Shown here piece after piece: positions 7,654 through 13,568 of a stretch of DNA of 19,901 nucleotides. The notes under the pieces were generated by a model. That model was not told the DNA's origin and did no database searches. It saw only the letters and a list, made by a program, of their open reading frames with translations. A program made the translations under genes and the position numbers. Positions within the stretch are counted from its first letter, which is position 1, and each line of letters starts with the position of its first letter. The stretch spans positions 1-19,901 of the forward strand of contig CABVDD010000036.1 in NCBI GenBank assembly GCA_902497095.1. Direction: 5' to 3'. This stretch comes from an uncultured Faecalicoccus sp. GTDB taxonomy: Bacteria > Bacillota_I > Bacilli_A > Erysipelotrichales > Erysipelotrichaceae.

Positions 7654-8434
7654 ATTTAAGAATATCATACTTTTTCAATGCTTTATAAAGTCCATCATGA
7701 TCTATATCATCTGTGACATAGTCTGCGATTTTTTTTACTTCTTCTTTACCATTCCCCATACAAATACCGATACCTACACTTTTTAATAAAGGAATATCAT
7801 TGGTCGCATCACCAAATCCCATAGTTTCTTCTTTTTTCAAATTATAGTATTCCATGACTTTTTGAATACCTATATCTTTTCCGCCTACTACAGGTAATAC
7901 ATCAATGACATAGTCTGTCCACCGATCAATTTTTATCGCATGGGTTCTTGAAAATAATTCTTTCTCCTGTTCTTCATTTAAATAGGGAGAAAGTTGATAA
8001 ATCGCATGATTTCTAGCTTGTTCAATATTTTCTATAGTGGGTAAAGATGTTCCTAACTTTTTATACTCTTTAGTAACAGAAGGTGTATAAAAGTTCATAT
8101 ATTGACGATCCTTTTCTACAAAAACACAAGGATAAGGATCTTCTTCAATATGATTTAGTATAGCTTCTACATCTTTTTTATCTACAGGGTTACTGTAGAT
8201 GGTTTCTTCTTTATTGAAACAATATTGCCCATTAAGTGTGATATAGGCATCAAACTTAAAACTTTGGCAAAAATCAAATTCTTCAATTTCTGTAATATGC
8301 CTTCCTGTGGCAAGAATTGTCAAGATCCCTTTTTCTTTTAATTGAAAGAGGGCTTTTTTGGTAGATTCCGGTACTTGATTTGTTGTGTGTGAAAATATGG
8401 TTCCATCAAAATCAAAAAAGATAGCTTTTATCAT
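7652..8434 (-). CDS. Cof-type HAD-superfamily hydrolase (sugar-phosphate-type phosphatase)
   Basis: This is a 260-residue haloacid dehalogenase phosphatase of the Cof/YwpJ type (subclass IIB, with a C2 cap). Motif I is DFDGT (residues 8-12, Asp8 nucleophile and Asp10 acid/base), motif II is ATGR (42-45), and motif IV is GFGDATNDIPLL near the C-terminus, followed by the typical GICMGNGKEEVK segment. Such enzymes dephosphorylate sugar phosphates, flavin nucleotides or pyridoxal phosphate; the substrate cannot be read from sequence. GAGG lies 8 nt upstream of the ATG. It appears to be a single-gene unit with its own extended -10 at 8458-8466. A related but frameshifted copy of the family is at 15623-16392. 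Confidence 0.92.
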   Translation of the reverse strand: MIKAIFFDFDGTIFSHTTNQVPESTKKALFQLKEKGILTILATGRHITEIEEFDFCQSFKFDAYITLNGQYCFNKEETIYSNPVDKKDVEAILNHIEEDPYPCVFVEKDRQYMNFYTPSVTKEYKKLGTSLPTIENIEQARNHAIYQLSPYLNEEQEKELFSRTHAIKIDRWTDYVIDVLPVVGGKDIGIQKVMEYYNLKKEETMGFGDATNDIPLLKSVGIGICMGNGKEEVKKIADYVTDDIDHDGLYKALKKYDILK

Positions 8435-8457
8435 CGTTGTTTCCTCATTTTGTAATT

Positions 8458-8466
8458 ATTGTATCA
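8458..8466 (-). promoter_or_regulatory. Extended -10 promoter for the Cof-type HAD gene
   Basis: On the minus strand, TGATACAAT combines a TGn extension with a good -10 (TACAAT), about 24 nt upstream of the start codon. No convincing -35 is visible, as is common for extended -10 promoters. The 12-bp string ATATGATACAAT is also present at the hom promoter. Confidence 0.45.
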
Positions 8467-8687
8467 TATAAAAAGAATGTCTATTAGAAAATTAAAATTT
8501 AGGTAGAAAAAAAGTGAACCATGTAGCATAATTCATATTTTTGACACATTTTTATAATAACTTAATGAAATTTTATTGTGTACTCTAATCTTTAGAAAGC
8601 TAACTATATAAAAATCAAGTAGATTTGATAAAAAGGTTCATTAAAATAATAAGAAAATGATTCTATAAAGGGAGTAAAACACATGAA
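8467..8687. other. AT-rich non-coding stretch
   Basis: Between the HAD promoter and element copy B the sequence is very AT-rich. It has scattered -10-like strings (TATAAT at about 8554, TTGACA at about 8539) but no properly spaced promoter pair, and a short ATCAA/TTGAT hairpin near 8617. I see no convincing gene. A GGGAG motif near 8670 precedes the small open frame 8683-8817. Confidence 0.5.
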
Positions 8688-8817
8688 AAAAGCCGAAACA
8701 CTCAGATGGTTTGTGATAATAACCTGTGCATTACAGCTCTACTTAAGAAATGATTTGTTTTTCTCATCAATGATTTCAATCTGGCATTGTGGGCATCGAA
8801 ATACTTTAATTTTATGA
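8683..8817 (+). CDS. Possible 44-residue small membrane peptide (doubtful)
   Basis: An ATG at 8683 follows AAAGGGAG at about 8-nt spacing and opens 44 codons ending in TGA. The peptide begins MKKAETLRWFVIITC, with one short hydrophobic segment, and has no family that I recognise. It runs antisense through the structured element copy B and the last 79 nt of the zinc-ribbon gene. The equivalent frame in copy A is interrupted by TGA, and the differences between the copies are not concentrated at third codon positions. A chance frame over an RNA hairpin is more likely than a real gene. I list it because the ribosome binding site is good. Confidence 0.15.
   Translation: MKKAETLRWFVIITCALQLYLRNDLFFSSMISIWHCGHRNTLIL
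8688..8741 (-). terminator. Structured terminator-like hairpin 3' of zinc-ribbon gene (repeat element copy B)
   Basis: On the minus strand this copy starts at the stop codon of the 78-residue gene. It has an outer stem AGAGCUG/CGGCUUU, the same U-U mismatch, a middle stem AAUG/UGUU and a shorter inner stem GGUU/AACC, then ends in a UUUUUU run. It aligns without gaps to copy A (36/49 identical). Every change in the outer and middle stems keeps a Watson-Crick or G-U pair on this strand. It probably terminates the upstream gene; the conservation between two loci suggests more than a generic terminator. Confidence 0.65.
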
Positions 8818-8975
8818 ACTTTCAAAGGATTGTATTTGGCAAGTAAAACTTTATTTCCTGTAGCATGATTAATAAGCCATGTATGATCTTCTTCTTTAGG
8901 AATCCAATACACTGGTTGTAAACCTACAAAAAAATAACCTTCTTTCATTTCTTTTTTACAATATGGACAAATCAT
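8739..8975 (-). CDS. Small zinc-ribbon protein (DUF6487-like)
   Basis: This 78-residue protein has two CxxC knuckles: CPYC at residues 3-6 and CPQC near residues 61-64. The arrangement would bind one zinc ion as a ribbon. Between them are a YWIPKEEDHTW strand region and a KVHKIKVFRC segment typical of the PF20097/DUF6487 family of uncharacterised Firmicute proteins. The function is unknown. The ribosome binding site is weak (AAGAAAG region), but an extended -10 (TGATATACT, 8998-9006) sits about 23 nt upstream of the ATG. The gene appears to be monocistronic and is followed directly by the structured hairpin at 8688-8741, whose first bases overlap its TAG stop. Confidence 0.8.
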   Translation of the reverse strand: MICPYCKKEMKEGYFFVGLQPVYWIPKEEDHTWLINHATGNKVLLAKYNPLKVHKIKVFRCPQCQIEIIDEKNKSFLK

Positions 8976-8997
8976 ATAAACTATTCTTTCTTATGAA

Positions 8998-9006
8998 AGT
9001 ATATCA
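8998..9006 (-). promoter_or_regulatory. Extended -10 promoter for the zinc-ribbon gene
   Basis: Minus-strand TGATATACT (TGn plus TATACT) lies about 23 nt upstream of the start codon at 8975. No good -35 is seen. Strength and use are inferred. Confidence 0.4.
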
Positions 9007-9113
9007 TTTATAGAAGATTTTGCGGTACATATAAATGAGATTTCATCATTTTACTTACTGTCCGTTTTAGATAATTTCACTTTAATTTAATTTTAAAGTT
9101 CTTATGGCTATCC
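9007..9113. other. AT-rich non-coding stretch
   Basis: This stretch has no open frame with a ribosome binding site. A GATTTTGCGGT string occurs at about 9017 and a close variant recurs inside the hairpin at 9151-9174, which may mark a decayed duplication. Otherwise I see nothing. Confidence 0.4.
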
Positions 9114-9142
9114 TTGAATAATTCCTAGCAATCCGATATATT
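9114..9142 (+). promoter_or_regulatory. Possible promoter directly upstream of a terminator hairpin
   Basis: TTGAAT (9114-9119) and TATATT (9137-9142) are spaced by 17 nt. The predicted start, about 9149, is at the foot of the 9151-9174 hairpin, so any product would be only about 30 nt. It may be chance in an AT-rich stretch. Confidence 0.25.
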
Positions 9143-9150
9143 ATGTTTAG

Positions 9151-9179
9151 AGAGTGATTTTTGCGGTTCACTCTTTTTT
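9151..9179 (+). terminator. Rho-independent terminator with no clear upstream gene
   Basis: Perfect 7-bp arms AGAGTGA (9151-9157) and TCACTCT (9168-9174) are followed on the plus strand by T6-A-T4. No plus-strand gene lies between 8976 and this hairpin, so what it terminates is unclear: a small RNA, an antisense transcript or a relic. On the minus strand there is no U-run. Confidence 0.6.
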
Positions 9180-9244
9180 ATTTTATCATTTCAATAAATG
9201 TCTGATTTCTTTTAAAAGTTTTATTGCTTTATTTGACTATTTAC

Positions 9245-9302
9245 ATAAAAGAAAAACACGAGCTATTATCAACAAACAAATTTGTCAATGATAGCTCGTG
9301 TT
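9245..9302 (-). terminator. Terminator of tRNA-Thr
   Basis: On the minus strand, AACACGAGCTAT and its complement form a long arm pair (about 9255-9302) with a ~20-nt AT-rich loop region, followed by TTTTTCTTTT. It starts 9 nt after the tRNA CCA end and fits an intrinsic terminator for the tRNA transcript. Confidence 0.8.
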
Positions 9303-9310
9303 ACTTACGC

Positions 9311-9384
9311 TGGTGCCTGCACGCGGAATTGAACCACGAGTTCATCCTTACCATGGATGTGTATTACCATTATACTATGCAGGC
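9311..9384 (-). tRNA. tRNA-Thr (anticodon GGT)
   Basis: The 74-nt minus-strand sequence folds as a full cloverleaf. Acceptor GCCTGCA pairs with TGCAGGC, then A73 and an encoded CCA. The D stem is GTAT/ATAC with a 7-nt loop containing GG. The anticodon stem is CATCC/GGATG with loop ATGGTAA, giving anticodon GGT (codons ACC/ACU). The variable loop is 4 nt, and the T stem CGTGG/CCGCG carries loop TTCAATT. G1-C72, C2-G71, G35 and U36 agree with known ThrRS identity elements. The AT-rich D arm looks more like tRNA-Gly of Firmicutes than the usual tRNA-Thr body, but the anticodon reading is clear. It stands alone with its own terminator. Confidence 0.93.
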
Positions 9385-9399
9385 ATATTTAGCTTATTC

Positions 9400-9428
9400 A
9401 TTGTGCCATTGATTGTAAAAAAAATCAA
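9400..9428 (-). promoter_or_regulatory. Candidate tRNA-Thr promoter
   Basis: On the minus strand TTGATT (9423-9428) and CACAAT (9400-9405) are 17 nt apart, with a predicted start about 9 nt before the mature tRNA 5' end. The -10 is imperfect. Confidence 0.35.
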
Positions 9429-9482
9429 CTAGAATAATTTAAATGCATAGGAATTTAGTCGAATAATCAATGTTATATTCTA

Positions 9483-9511
9483 TTGCATTTCATCATGGAT
9501 AATGATATGAT
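9483..9511 (+). promoter_or_regulatory. Promoter for HU gene
   Basis: TTGCAT (9483-9488) and TATGAT (9506-9511) have a 17-nt spacer, and TGA just before the -10 gives an extended element. The start would fall near 9518, leaving a ~26-nt leader that contains AAAGGAGG. Confidence 0.6.
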
Positions 9512-9543
9512 TTCCACCGTAGTAAAAAAAGGAGGACATTTTC

Positions 9544-9828
9544 ATGTCAGAAGTAGTTAGTAAAAAAGACTTAGTTGAAAAAATGGCTGAAGAATGTGGA
9601 GTATCTAAAAAAGATGCCACTGCATATGTTAAGTTTTTGCTTGATGAAATCACAAATACACTTGTTCAAAAGGGAACAGTAGATTTGAACGGATTTGGAA
9701 AATTTACTGTAACTGAAAGAGCAGCTCGTAAAGGTATTAATCCATTGACAAAAGAATCTATTGAAATTCCAGCTTCTAATGCTGTTAAATTTAAACCAAG
9801 CAAATCTTTAAAAGATGCAGTAAAATAA
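9544..9828 (+). CDS. hup: HU-family DNA-binding protein
   Basis: This is a histone-like HU protein, a homodimer that bends DNA and compacts the nucleoid. The 94-residue chain is of standard length. It has the N-terminal helical KKDLVEKMAEECGVSKKDA region, the GFGKFTVTERAARKGINP beta-arm start (about residues 55-72; the family signature is GFGxFxxxxRxxRxGxNP), and the EIPASNAVKFKPSKSLK C-terminal strand. It could be called hbs by B. subtilis convention. AAAGGAGG lies upstream of the ATG, the promoter is recognisable, and a strong terminator follows, so it is a single-gene unit. Confidence 0.96.
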   Translation: MSEVVSKKDLVEKMAEECGVSKKDATAYVKFLLDEITNTLVQKGTVDLNGFGKFTVTERAARKGINPLTKESIEIPASNAVKFKPSKSLKDAVK

Positions 9829-9877
9829 GGCGTTATCCTACCACATAATTATTGTTTGAGAGATATATGAAGTTAAG

Positions 9878-9907
9878 GCAGACATATAATTGTCTGCTTT
9901 TTTCTTT
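9878..9907 (+). terminator. Terminator of HU gene
   Basis: GCAGACA (9878-9884) pairs with TGTCTGC (9891-9897) across a 6-nt AT loop and is followed by T6-C-T3. It ends just before the promoter of the pyrophosphatase gene. Confidence 0.85.
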
Positions 9908-9917
9908 GGTCAAATAT

Positions 9918-9926
9918 TGGTATAAT
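9918..9926 (+). promoter_or_regulatory. Extended -10 promoter for ppaC
   Basis: TGGTATAAT combines a TGn extension with a consensus -10 (9921-9926), 28 nt upstream of the ATG. No good -35 is seen; the preceding bases are the HU terminator T-run. Confidence 0.55.
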
Positions 9927-9953
9927 ATGGTTTAGATGTAAAGGAGATGTATT

Positions 9954-11549
9954 ATGACTTCACCGGTTTATATTGTAGGTCATAAAAATCCGGATACTGA
10001 TTCTATTTGCTCGGCTATGGCATTGGCAGAGCTTAAACAAAAAATGGGTATGAACGCAATCGCAGCTCGAATAGGTCATTTGAATCCGGAGACCAGTTTT
10101 ATTTTAAAAAAATTAGAATTAGAGCCCCCTTTATATATGACGACGGCTAAAAATACATTAGCTGAAATAGAAATTGATGAGGCAATTACAATTCCTCGTC
10201 ATGAAACGCTTCGTCATGGATGGGATCTTTGCCTGGATAAGGCAAAAGCTCTTTATGTAGTTGATGAAAATGATAATTATATAGGCATGGCTACCATTGG
10301 CGATGTTTCAAAAGTACAGATGCAGGATCTAAATATCACAAAAGATCTTTTAAAGGAAACACCGTTGGAAAATCTTGTAAAATGTCTAAAGGGAAGCTTC
10401 ATCTTAAAAGGAACTTTGCCAATGAGTGGAGAAGTTCGCATTTCAGATAAAAAACTCATGGAGCGAGATTTAGAAGGTGCCATTATGGTTTTAAGTGATC
10501 ATGAAGATGACATGATCAAAAGTATGGCCAAAGGATGTGCTGTAATTGTTATTGCGGAGGGTTTTGTCCCTAACGATTATATTATCGAGATGGCTAAAAA
10601 ATATGGGGTTACTTTGATTTCTACTAATTATAATACGATGAAAATCATTCAAATGATTTACCGAAGTATTCCGATTGAACTGATCATGACACCAGCCAGT
10701 GCCATTACTTCGTTTAATCGCGGAGAGTTTTTAGAAGATGTAGAGCGGGAAATGTTAAAATCCCGTCATTCCAGTTATCCTGTATTGGAAAAAGGAAAAG
10801 TTGTAGGTTCAGTTGCTCGTTATCATATTTTAAAAGCAGAAAAGAAAAAGTTTATTTTGGTGGATCATAATGAGAAAAAACAGGCTATCAATGATATAGA
10901 TAGTGCTTATATTATGGAAATCGTGGATCATCATCGAATCGGTGATATTGAAACGGATCATCCTATCCAGTTTAGAAATATGATTGTCGGCAGTTCTTGT
11001 ACGATCGTAGGATTGATGTATCATGAGTTAAACATTGAGATGTCAAAGACAGCAGCATGTTTGATTGCTTATGGAATTATTAGTGATACTATGAATTTTA
11101 ATTCTCCGACATGTACCCAGATTGATAAAAACCTGGCAAAACAGATTGAAAAAGAACATGGAATAGATTTTGATGCGATGGCAAAAGAATTATTTGCCAA
11201 TACCGCAACCATCCAAGATAAAAGTTTTGATACCATTCTACATAGAGATTCTAAAGAATATACTTTATCAGGAAAACGCGTAGCTATTTCTCAAGTGTTT
11301 ATCTTTGATTTAGATGTGGTGGATCAAATTCGAGAAGACTTTTTGAAATATATGGAAGAAGAAAATAAAATGCGTCATTTGGATTTGTTACTGATGGTAT
11401 TTACCAATGTGGAAGGTAAGGGAAGTCGATTCCTTTATGTTGGAGAATTATCTCATGCGATAAAAGGTTTAGTGGACTCTTTTACTAAAATGGGATATGT
11501 ATCGCGTAAAAAACAAATAGTGCCAAGACTGGCTCAGGAGTTAGCGTAA
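9954..11549 (+). CDS. ppaC: Manganese-dependent inorganic pyrophosphatase (family II) with regulatory CBS insert
   Basis: This enzyme hydrolyses pyrophosphate to phosphate with Mn/Co in the cytosol. The 531-residue protein is ~220 residues longer than a plain family II enzyme because of an insert. The N-terminal DHH-type part has GHKNPDTDSI (His10, Asp14, Asp16). Residues ~60-290 hold a CBS motif (ALYVVDENDNYIGMATIGDV), a DRTGG-like segment, and a second CBS (SSYPVLEKGKVVGSVARY). The DHH part then resumes with VDHHRIGDIET, and a DHHA2 domain ends with the SRKKQIVP motif. CBS-PPases of clostridia are controlled by AMP, ADP and diadenosine polyphosphates; the same is likely here but not shown. 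AAAGGAG precedes the ATG. pepT begins 2 nt after the stop, so the two are co-transcribed. Confidence 0.95.
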   Translation: MTSPVYIVGHKNPDTDSICSAMALAELKQKMGMNAIAARIGHLNPETSFILKKLELEPPLYMTTAKNTLAEIEIDEAITIPRHETLRHGWDLCLDKAKALYVVDENDNYIGMATIGDVSKVQMQDLNITKDLLKETPLENLVKCLKGSFILKGTLPMSGEVRISDKKLMERDLEGAIMVLSDHEDDMIKSMAKGCAVIVIAEGFVPNDYIIEMAKKYGVTLISTNYNTMKIIQMIYRSIPIELIMTPASAITSFNRGEFLEDVEREMLKSRHSSYPVLEKGKVVGSVARYHILKAEKKKFILVDHNEKKQAINDIDSAYIMEIVDHHRIGDIETDHPIQFRNMIVGSSCTIVGLMYHELNIEMSKTAACLIAYGIISDTMNFNSPTCTQIDKNLAKQIEKEHGIDFDAMAKELFANTATIQDKSFDTILHRDSKEYTLSGKRVAISQVFIFDLDVVDQIREDFLKYMEEENKMRHLDLLLMVFTNVEGKGSRFLYVGELSHAIKGLVDSFTKMGYVSRKKQIVPRLAQELA

Positions 11550-11551
11550 GT

Positions 11552-12751
11552 ATGAGTGTTACAGAAAAGTTTTTACATTATGTATCGTATGATACACAAT
11601 CGGATTCAACTAGTACTACATCACCTAGTACATCCAAACAATTAGTATTAGCTAAAGAACTGGCAAAAGAATGCAAAGATTTAGGGTTTCAAAGTGCATT
11701 TGTCGATCCATATGGCATTGTCTATGCGACTTTAGAGGCCAATGATTCAAGTCTTCCATCTTTTGGATTTTGTGCTCACATGGATACCGCAACAGAATTA
11801 AGTGGAAAAGATATTCATCCAAGAATTATTGAAAAATATGATGGATCACCGATCGTTTTAAATGAAGATTATCAAATGTCTTGTGAATCTTATCCGGCTT
11901 TATCAAATTGTGTGGGAGATGATTTAATCGTTACTGATGGAAATACATTGCTTGGAGGCGATGATAAAGCAGGTATTGCGATCATCATGCAGGCTATAGA
12001 TGAAATTATTTCAGAAGATTTACCGCATGGAAAGATCATCGTGGCATTTACTCCGGATGAGGAAGTTGGAAGAGGAACGGAAAACTTTGATTTGGAACAG
12101 TTCAAAGTGGATTTTGCCTACACTGTTGATGGCGGACGTATTGATGCGGTAGATTATGAAAACTTTAATGCGGCCCATGCAAAGATCACCATCACTGGTA
12201 ATACGATTCATCCAGGATATGCGAAAGATAAAATGATCAATGCTTGTCTTTTAGCTCATGAATTTATACAGGCTTTTCCTGAAGAAGAAACACCGGCGCA
12301 TACAGAAAATAGAGAAGGATTTTATCATTTGTTGGACATGGAAGGTACTTGTGAAAGCGCAAGTGTAAGCTATATCATTCGTGATCATGATTTTGAAAAG
12401 TTTAAAGCGCGTAAACAGTTTGTTTGTGATACCGTGAAATCTTTCAATCAAAAATATGGAGATCGTTTCCAATTGGAAATGCATGATCAGTATTACAATA
12501 TGATACAGTTTATGCATGATGATATGCGATCTGTACAAAAGGCAAAAGAAGCCTTGGCAGCTTGTGGACTCACACCGGTCTCTATTCCTACTCGTGGTGG
12601 AACCGATGGAGCCATGTTGACAGAAAAAGGCTGTATTTGTCCAAATTTGGGAACGGGATCTTACAATCATCATGGACGATATGAATTTTGCAGTATCAAC
12701 CAGATGGAAACGATGGTAAAAGTCTTGAAAACATTAATTCAAAAGCCTTAG
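11552..12751 (+). CDS. pepT: Peptidase T (tripeptide aminopeptidase, M20B)
   Basis: This zinc exopeptidase removes the N-terminal residue from tripeptides in the cytosol. The 399-residue chain has the M20 metal ligands in order: HMDTA (His76, Asp78), LLGGDDKAG (Asp137/138), TPDEEVGRGT (general base Glu170, ligand Glu171), the VDGG segment with its Asp near residue 198, and the late TGSYNHHGRYE segment with the last His ligand. TRGGTDGAMLT and the length favour PepT over other M20 members. It starts 2 nt after ppaC, with CAGGAG about 11 nt upstream inside the ppaC 3' end, so translation may be coupled. A terminator follows immediately, overlapping the last codon. Confidence 0.95.
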   Translation: MSVTEKFLHYVSYDTQSDSTSTTSPSTSKQLVLAKELAKECKDLGFQSAFVDPYGIVYATLEANDSSLPSFGFCAHMDTATELSGKDIHPRIIEKYDGSPIVLNEDYQMSCESYPALSNCVGDDLIVTDGNTLLGGDDKAGIAIIMQAIDEIISEDLPHGKIIVAFTPDEEVGRGTENFDLEQFKVDFAYTVDGGRIDAVDYENFNAAHAKITITGNTIHPGYAKDKMINACLLAHEFIQAFPEEETPAHTENREGFYHLLDMEGTCESASVSYIIRDHDFEKFKARKQFVCDTVKSFNQKYGDRFQLEMHDQYYNMIQFMHDDMRSVQKAKEALAACGLTPVSIPTRGGTDGAMLTEKGCICPNLGTGSYNHHGRYEFCSINQMETMVKVLKTLIQKP

Positions 12752-12767
12752 TTCGCTGAGGCTTTTT
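12743..12767 (+). terminator. Terminator of ppaC-pepT
   Basis: AAGCCTTA (12743-12750) pairs with TGAGGCTT (12757-12764), one pair being G-U, across a 6-nt loop, followed by TTT and a second T5 tract. The 5' arm holds the last codons of pepT. Confidence 0.8.
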
Positions 12768-12807
12768 GTACTTTTTAATACTTTAGATTCTAAAATATCA
12801 CCTTTTA

Positions 12808-12836
12808 TTTACAAACGCTCTTTTTTAGTTTATTCT
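12808..12836 (+). promoter_or_regulatory. Promoter for the 12869 gene
   Basis: TTTACA (12808-12813) and TATTCT (12831-12836) have a 17-nt spacer. The predicted start near 12843 leaves a ~26-nt leader with AAGGGTG before the ATG at 12869. Confidence 0.5.
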
Positions 12837-12868
12837 GTAAACAGACAAAATTAGTAAGGGTGAAAATT

Positions 12869-13528
12869 ATGTTTGTTGTAATAATGGCGATTGCCGTATT
12901 TTTATGTTTGTTATTGATACCGATGTTGTTTCGAAAAATAACTTGGAACAAGCTGAATCAAGAAATTGTAAAAGATGATTATAAGACTTTTTATCAAACC
13001 TTGGATTCTTTTATTTGTAAAATGGGTATGAATGCATTTGAAAGAGAAAATATGCGCTTAAGCGGTCTAATTTCGCAAAATCGAAAAGATGATGTGGAAG
13101 AACAATTTCAAATGATGATGAATATGCGTTTAAAGGATAATCAAAAACTTGCGGTTCGAGAACGTGGTTTTTATTATTATCTTCAACAAGGAAGAGCTAA
13201 AAAAGCCAAGGATATGTTAGATGCTGTACGCTCTCTTAATGCAGATCGTGCAAAAGACTTGGAAATTCAGTATAGTATATTGATCAAGAAAGAAAGCAAA
13301 TATATTAAAGAAGTACAGGAGAAAATCAATCATTTATGGGATGGTAAGAGTGCTTTAGATGAAGATAAGATGATGGTAGTAGGTACTTTTGAATATCTTC
13401 TAGGTCTTCAATACTCTTATTTGAATGACATTGAAAATATGAAAAAAGTATTTACTTCAGCTTTAAAACATTGTGCTGGTACACCTTATGAAGATTCAAT
13501 AAAACAGATCATGGAGCAAAAAGCATAG
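12869..13528 (+). CDS. Uncharacterised membrane-anchored protein
   Basis: I do not recognise this gene. The ~219-residue protein starts with one strongly hydrophobic segment (about residues 1-21, FVVIMAIAVFLCLLLIPML) followed by FRK, which suggests a single N-terminal membrane anchor with the rest in the cytosol. The rest is charged and mainly helical, with repeated helix pairs such as RENMRLSGLISQNRKDDVEEQ and RGFYYYLQQGRAKKAKDML. This resembles a TPR-like fold without clear consensus repeats. I prefer the ATG at 12869 (AAGGGTG six nt upstream) over the in-frame GTG at 12860, which overlaps that ribosome binding site. A terminator hairpin overlaps its stop, 28 nt before the malic enzyme ribosome binding region. 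Confidence 0.75.
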   Translation: MFVVIMAIAVFLCLLLIPMLFRKITWNKLNQEIVKDDYKTFYQTLDSFICKMGMNAFERENMRLSGLISQNRKDDVEEQFQMMMNMRLKDNQKLAVRERGFYYYLQQGRAKKAKDMLDAVRSLNADRAKDLEIQYSILIKKESKYIKEVQEKINHLWDGKSALDEDKMMVVGTFEYLLGLQYSYLNDIENMKKVFTSALKHCAGTPYEDSIKQIMEQKA

Positions 13529-13546
13529 AGATAGTCTATGTTTTTT
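13524..13546 (+). terminator. Weak terminator or attenuator before malic enzyme
   Basis: CATAGA (13524-13529) pairs with TCTATG (13535-13540) over a 5-nt loop, extendable through AAAG/TTTT pairs, and is followed by T6. The stem is AT-rich. No separate promoter is visible before the malic enzyme, so read-through may feed it. Confidence 0.5.
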
Positions 13547-13568
13547 CTATTAGGAAGGAGAGAAGTTT

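Noticed and set aside
9224..9412. 62-codon plus-strand frame
   Set aside because: It runs across the tRNA terminator and the tRNA gene in antisense; not coding.
12251..12673. 140-codon open frame on the minus strand
   Set aside because: It lies fully antisense to pepT, has atypical composition (many Ile, Ser, Cys, Phe) and no ribosome binding site.
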